Source of the DNA: Diphasiastrum complanatum
Lineage: Eukaryota; Streptophyta; Lycopodiopsida; Lycopodiales; Lycopodiaceae
Assembly (NCBI GenBank): GCA_029204225.1
Contig: CM055100.1
Coordinates: 28,968,649 to 29,032,648 of the forward strand
Length of the DNA stretch: 64,000 bases
Reading direction: 5' to 3'
The translations under genes and the position numbers were made by a program. The notes below the pieces were generated by a model, which was not told where the DNA came from, made no database searches, and saw only the letters and a list, made by a program, of their open reading frames with translations. Every line of letters starts with the position of its first letter. Positions within the stretch are counted from its first letter, which is position 1. Below, piece after piece: positions 59,836 through 64,000 of this stretch.

Positions 59836-60130
59836 AAGTCTTAAGGGCATGAACTATAGAAAAGAGTTCCTTTTCATAGGCACTGTACCTAGTCTGGGCT
59901 GGCTCGAGTTTTTTACTCTTGAACGCAACTGGTCGTCCACCCTGAGTTAGTACAGCACCAACTGCAGAGTCGCTAGCATCTGTTTCGACCACAAATGGCT
60001 GATTGGGGTCGACGACTTTTAAAACTGGTGCTGTAGCTAAGGCTGTTTTGAGAACATCAAAGCTCTCCTACTGTGCGGACTCCCAAATGAACTCTTTTCC
60101 CTTCCCCTTAATAAGATTTGTCATGGGAAC
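59836..60130 (-). pseudogene. RNase H of element E
   Basis: The frame reads 'PFVVETDASDSAVGAVLTQG' (catalytic D in TDAS), 'GRPVAFKSKKLEPAQTRYSA' and 'YEKELFSIVHALKTF', the usual Ty3/gypsy RNase H order. A premature TAG lies near 60068. It ends at the copia junction. Confidence 0.85.
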
Positions 60131-60132
60131 TG

Positions 60133-60960
60133 CTATCTGAGCATATTCCTTGACAGATCGTCGTAATATCCCGCCAAACCAAGAAAGATCTGAAGCTCTA
60201 AAATATTCTGAGGTCTCAGCCAACTGAGTATGGCTTTAACCTTGCTGGGGTCCATCTTAATCCCATCTGCCGAGATAATGTGACCCTTTTCAACGAAGAA
60301 TTCACACTTGGATTCTTTAGCATAAAGCTTATGCTTTCTAAGCAGTCGAAACACCTTTCTGAGGTGTTTAAGATGCTCCTTCCTCGTTTTACTGTAGACG
60401 AGAATGTCATCTAAAAATACGACTACAAACTTACCCAAGTATGGTCTGAGGACACTGTTCATCAAGGTCATAAAGGTAGCTGGAGCATTCGGAGCACAAA
60501 TGGCATCACCTTAAACTCATAATGACCATGACGAGTCTTGAAACTTGTTTTCGAGATATCTTCCGACTTGATACGGACTTGATGATATCCCGATTGAAAA
60601 ATTTAGCCCCGTCGAGTTGATCAAACAACTTGTCTGCCCGAGCCATAGGGTATTTATTCTTAATTGTGGCTTTATTGAGGGCTCTGTAATCTACGCAAAG
60701 ACGCATAGACCCCTCTTTCTTTTTCACCAAAGAACTGGTGAGGCCCATGGTGAACTACTGATCTGAATTTGGCCTTTCCCAAGATAATCTGTTAATTGCC
60801 TAGTTATTTCTTCATCCTCTGTTCGGCTGACCCGATACAGAGGTTTAGAAACAAGTGTTGTACCTAGTACTAAGTTTATTACATGATCTACCTCTTTGCT
60901 AGGTGGTAAACCATGTGGCAAATCTTCAGGAAAAACACAATAAAGTTTCTAATTTACTGA
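60133..60960 (-). pseudogene. Reverse transcriptase of element E
   Basis: Three frames cover the domain: 60921-60724 ('PHGLPPSKEVDHVINL', '[13 protein letters not shown]'), 60748-60506 ('[20 protein letters not shown]', '[15 protein letters not shown]') and 60471-60133 ('[20 protein letters not shown]', 'LGLAGYY'). The catalytic pair DD is intact in FLDD. The first-Asp block reads 'FFNRDIIKS' where '[11 protein letters not shown]' is expected, so it has changes. Frameshifts lie near 60740 and 60500. Confidence 0.9.
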
Positions 60961-61003
60961 TTTTCTGCTGTAAAGAACTGGAAATAGAAACTTCAGGAAT
61001 AAA

Positions 61004-61720
61004 CTAAAAGTCACATAAGAATACCTGATGGTCGTCGTCTCCGATTAGCTGACAGAGCTCTGAACTGCAAACCATAAGGCTGTTGGGAACACCATGCTCC
61101 CCATGCAACTGGGTCTCTCGGCCTTTATGCTGAAAGTTGAGGGTGTTCTCCTTATAATTTCTGTGGAGGGAAGGTCCTAAGTTGTAGAGCCAGTCTCTCC
61201 CGAGAACAATGTCTGTGCGATCCAGGTGCATTATTTGAAAGTTCATTTCATCTTGATACCCTGAATACCAAGATTTAGGTTACTTACCATAGTTTCCCAA
61301 ATTTTCTTATCTTCACTCTTAGCTAATGAAATTATGTACCTATGCTGACTAGGTACTTCTGGAAGTCTGGGTTTTTTAACTAGGGTGTAGTTAATGAGAT
61401 TATGGGTCGCCCCATCATCAACCATAACTCTGACTGACTGGTCACCAACTTTCCCATGCATACGTACTAGATCATGCGGCCCAAAGCTGAAGGGTCTCGC
61501 TAGCATTGCAGACGTCAGCTGGCAACAGTGTTCATGGTCTTCATGATACACTTTGATCTCGGAAGCTGTCGAGTCACTGGGGAAACTTACAATTTGAACA
61601 AGATGAACTTTTTTTTAATCTTTCTTATCTTTTTTAGTGAAAGGCCCCTTGGGACACTGTCTGACTGTGTGTCCCTTGCCCATGCACACAAAGGACAAAC
61701 GTTCTTGTTTGGCTTTCTCA
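61004..61720 (-). pseudogene. Zinc knuckle and aspartic protease of element E
   Basis: The knuckle near 61640-61690 reads SFVCMGKGHTVRQC, with the first Cys of CX2CX4HX4C replaced by Ser. A TAA near 61617 (minus) interrupts the link to the protease. The protease has 'VRVMVDDGATHNLIN', where the usual D-S/T-G is D-D-G, then 'MHLDRTDIVLGRDWLYNLGP' in a shifted frame (61246-61004). The protease is unlikely to be active. Confidence 0.85.
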
Positions 61721-61802
61721 AAATCTTCTAGTTTTAAGGGCTGTATAAGCGATGGGCGTTTCTGAGGAGCTTCACCTTTTACTTTATCTTCTTTTTTGCG
61801 TT

Positions 61803-62798
61803 TTAGAAATTTCTTTTTAAATAAAATTCTTTCTGAGGAGGCTGCTCAGAAAGAGGCTGTTGTCTCGCCCTCTCTCTTCCCATTGAATCATCATAGATTT
61901 GAGCGTATCTGAGAGCTTGCTCTAGGGCAGTGGGCGAGTTTCTCTGAACCTCTACTTTATACTCATCCTTGAGGCCACGGACAAATCCTCTGACTTTCTG
62001 ATAGTCGTCCGTATTTTTAATTTTTAAGATTGCTTCTCGATACTGCGAGATATATTGGATTAAGGATCTGTCCATTATTGTTTTCTCCCAGGCTCTATCA
62101 AGTTCATTTTCAGGTAGAAATTCTCTTAGGAAGGCTTCTTCAAAGGCCTTCCATGATCGAGGAGTCTTCCCAGTCTCCTGGAGATTTAACCACCACTTAT
62201 AGGCCATGGGCCCTAGAGAAAGACTGGCCGCAATAGCTTGCAAATGGTTAGGGGTCTGTTTAAGAGCATGAATGTTCTTCCATTTGTTGAGGAAGGTTTG
62301 TAGAATATGTGCATTTCTATCCTTCTCTTCCCCAATAAAAGTAAGAGGCTTTAAGTCTTTAAAGACACTGGGGTGAGACCGCATAGGCTCACCCGAAACT
62401 GACGGAAGTGGAGAAGGGGACAACTGAGAAGTGGAGGGAAGACTTCCTTTCGCAGAGCTCAAAATCAAGCTTTTAAGTTCAGCGAACGAGTCATCCACAC
62501 TGGACTTGAAATTGGCTAAAGCAAGTTTCAGTTCATCCACCTCTGTTACCAAATGGAGAAACTGCTCCTTGGTAACCAATTCGTCGAGTTCTTCGGCGAA
62601 TTGTTCCTGTTCTTCAACTTCCATGGGTTCTTTCCCCTTACTGAAAGCCAAGGCTTCTGTTTCAAGTTCGTCGATGCCTCTCTCCGGGGGTTGTTGACTA
62701 AACTGGAAAAACGAAAGTAGAATACTTAGCTCTTTCTTAGGACTGTACTTCCAGAGAAAAAAGCAAGAAACCACCTCAGTTCTTCCGCAGCTATGCAA
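61803..62798 (-). pseudogene. Gag of element E
   Basis: This is a 331-residue open frame. Residues of about 60-125 form an acidic coiled coil ('ELVTKEQFLHLVTEVDELKL'). The capsid follows from about 160: 'LKPLTFIGEEKDRNAHILQT', 'MAYKWWLNLQETGKTPRSWK', 'FEEAFLREFLPENELDRAWE' and 'VRGFVRGLKDEYKVEVQRNS'. These are the conserved blocks of plant Ty3/gypsy Gag. The frame ends just before the knuckle because of a stop at 61803. It is the longest intact gag frame in the window. Confidence 0.9.
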
Positions 62799-63375
62799 TC
62801 CGTCTTCTTAGACTATCTATTCCTGAGATTTTTGATCCAAAAACCAGGTTGGAAGGCTCCAAAAAACACAGATAAATCTGATTTGGATGGTTCCATGCCC
62901 TCGCTGATGGGACAGCACCCTAACTGATCCAAATTTCCCTGATTTGAAGCCTGATTTTTTTCCCCTTAGCCTGGTCGCTGGTCTGTCCCTTGATCTGACA
63001 GCCAAAACTAACGCTGAAATTTCTAAAAAACAAGGGCAAATTTACAATTTGGGTCCTCCTGTCCAGCGCTGGATCTGCACTAGAAATCTGCTCCAAATCT
63101 TACTTAATTTGCCCTTAATTTCCGCTCAAAGATCAAGAAAGGAGGCTGCTCTGACAGCGCTGGGTCTGCTTCAAACTTCCTGACCTGAAAACGCTCCAAA
63201 AAAATCTGATCCAAAATTTACTTTAAAAACAAGTAATCCTACGGAGATTTCCACCATAGATAGCTGGTTCTCCAGCGCTGACCCTGCTCTATCTATCTCT
63301 GAAAATTAGCAAGAGTTGCTATACACTCTGATGGATTTCTCCTCTGCTGAAACTAAGCCCCCAAAGAAGGAGATG

Positions 63376-63387
63376 GCTCTGATACCA
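63376..63387 (-). promoter_or_regulatory. Primer binding site of element E
   Basis: TGGTATCAGAGC on the minus strand lies one base from the LTR end. It is complementary to the 3' end of initiator tRNA-Met. Confidence 0.85.
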
Positions 63388-63388
63388 G

Positions 63389-64000
63389 TGTAAGAGATCC
63401 TAACACCACAGTAGGGCAAACACTAACTGATTCACCCAACCTTGCCTACTCCCTGATATGGAGTAAGCCCCTCCTAGCCCAGTGTAAGGACTGGTAGCAT
63501 GCATACTGCCAAGTGTCGGCCACGTGGCTCTGTCGTGGCCGACTCCACGTGGCCGACTGCACATCGGGACCCAAGGTGGGGCCCTATCCTGCTGACAGGG
63601 TCCCTAGGCTTTGTTAGGCCCGCCATGGCTATTGTTGTAAAGTTATCTTTACAAGTTTTACTTTCGGCGCCAGCAGCGCCCCTGCTGCTCCCGGCATCAT
63701 TGTGACCAGAATCCAGCCGGCGCCAAGTTCCTATGGCTGAAAAATCTTTGATCGGTTCTAGTGAAGTCCAGAGAGCTCGGATCGATGTGCAATCACCTCA
63801 CACGATCTAGGCATGATTAAAGGAAGCCTGGGGATCAATAAATTCTAGAGAGAGAAAATGACTTTCTAAAGAGAGAAAATCCTAGAGAGAGAAAAACGTG
63901 CTTTACCAGCCTGGGTAGAGTGCTTGGTATGAGGGGGGTGCCAAATCCCACCAATACTATAGGGGAGTGCGGGTTGCGACTCAGGGCGAGCTCCAACCAA
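63389..64000 (-). repeat. 5' LTR of element E, cut by the window end
   Basis: The LTR ends in CA at 63389-63390 on the minus strand and runs past 64000. It contains repeated 'ctagagagagaaaa' (63843-63895) and direct copies of 'cacgtggc' (63522-63550). The full length cannot be measured. Confidence 0.7.

Larger units (their letters stand above)
59836..63387 (-). mobile_element. Ty3/gypsy element E, minus strand
   Basis: In minus order: primer site TGGTATCAGAGC (complement of 63376-63387), leader, Gag (62798-61803), zinc knuckle, protease, reverse transcriptase and RNase H start (to about 59836). Integrase is missing, and copia sequence takes its place. The 5' LTR is at 63389 and beyond. Several frameshifts show it is inactive. 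Confidence 0.9.

Noticed and set aside
59836..62798. Endogenous plant pararetrovirus (caulimovirid)
   Set aside because: The unit has an LTR, a tRNA-Met primer site abutting it, and a Ty3/gypsy type Gag. There is no movement protein.

Overview
The window is nuclear DNA of a land plant, rich in transposable elements. The signs are two plant-type genes, one of them with GT-AG introns; plant Ty3/gypsy and Ty1/copia elements with typical tRNA primer sites; tRNA-like SINE sequences; and long AT-rich intergenic stretches. The abundance of decayed LTR elements and a plant non-LTR element with a restriction-like endonuclease suggest a large genome outside the flowering plants, perhaps a fern. That placement is an inference and is not proven by the sequence.

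Two host genes can be supported. An intronless gene on the minus strand (4585-6288) encodes a plant-specific glutaredoxin-like protein with an N-terminal MGCSS myristoylation signal, a C-terminal glutaredoxin fold without the CxxC active site, and a cysteine-rich tail. A second minus-strand gene (38925-48419, running past any visible 5' end) is FAB1/PIKfyve, the phosphatidylinositol-3-phosphate 5-kinase. Ten exons can be joined in phase into about 1,490 residues covering most of the CCT/TCP-1-like domain, the Cys-rich domain and a complete kinase domain. One 3-kb intron holds copia debris in the opposite orientation. The N-terminal FYVE region is not in view, and the DNA upstream is packed with retrotransposons.

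Layout: 1-4584 intergenic with microsatellite and SINE; 4585-6288 glutaredoxin gene; 7400-14600 old Ty3/gypsy element A, split by a 4.7-kb LTR element B that carries coiled-coil ORFs but no pol; 14600-15890 LTR end of another element; 15895-19619 Ty3/gypsy element C, a relative of A that carries the empty target site for B; 20055-24318 decayed retroelement-like ORFs (D); 26740-29920 non-LTR element with reverse transcriptase and restriction-like endonuclease (minus strand); 30116-30672 minisatellite; 30900-38900 mostly non-coding, with an LTR end and primer site near 35850; 38925-48419 FAB1; 49675-52743 complete small copia-like LTR element with target duplication; 52749-55100 copia fragment F with an internal tandem duplication (minus strand); 55346-57510 copia gag element J; 58832-59262 inverted LTR of the same kind; 59737-63387 Ty3/gypsy element E (minus strand) whose 3' end is fused to copia RNase H sequence; 63389-64000 its LTR.

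No operon-like or defence-like system was found. The most interesting material is the reverse transcriptase/endonuclease element, the pol-less element B with an unusual leader full of inverted motifs, shared pol defects in elements A and C, and a gypsy/copia chimera. All coordinates and motifs were read by eye without alignment software.
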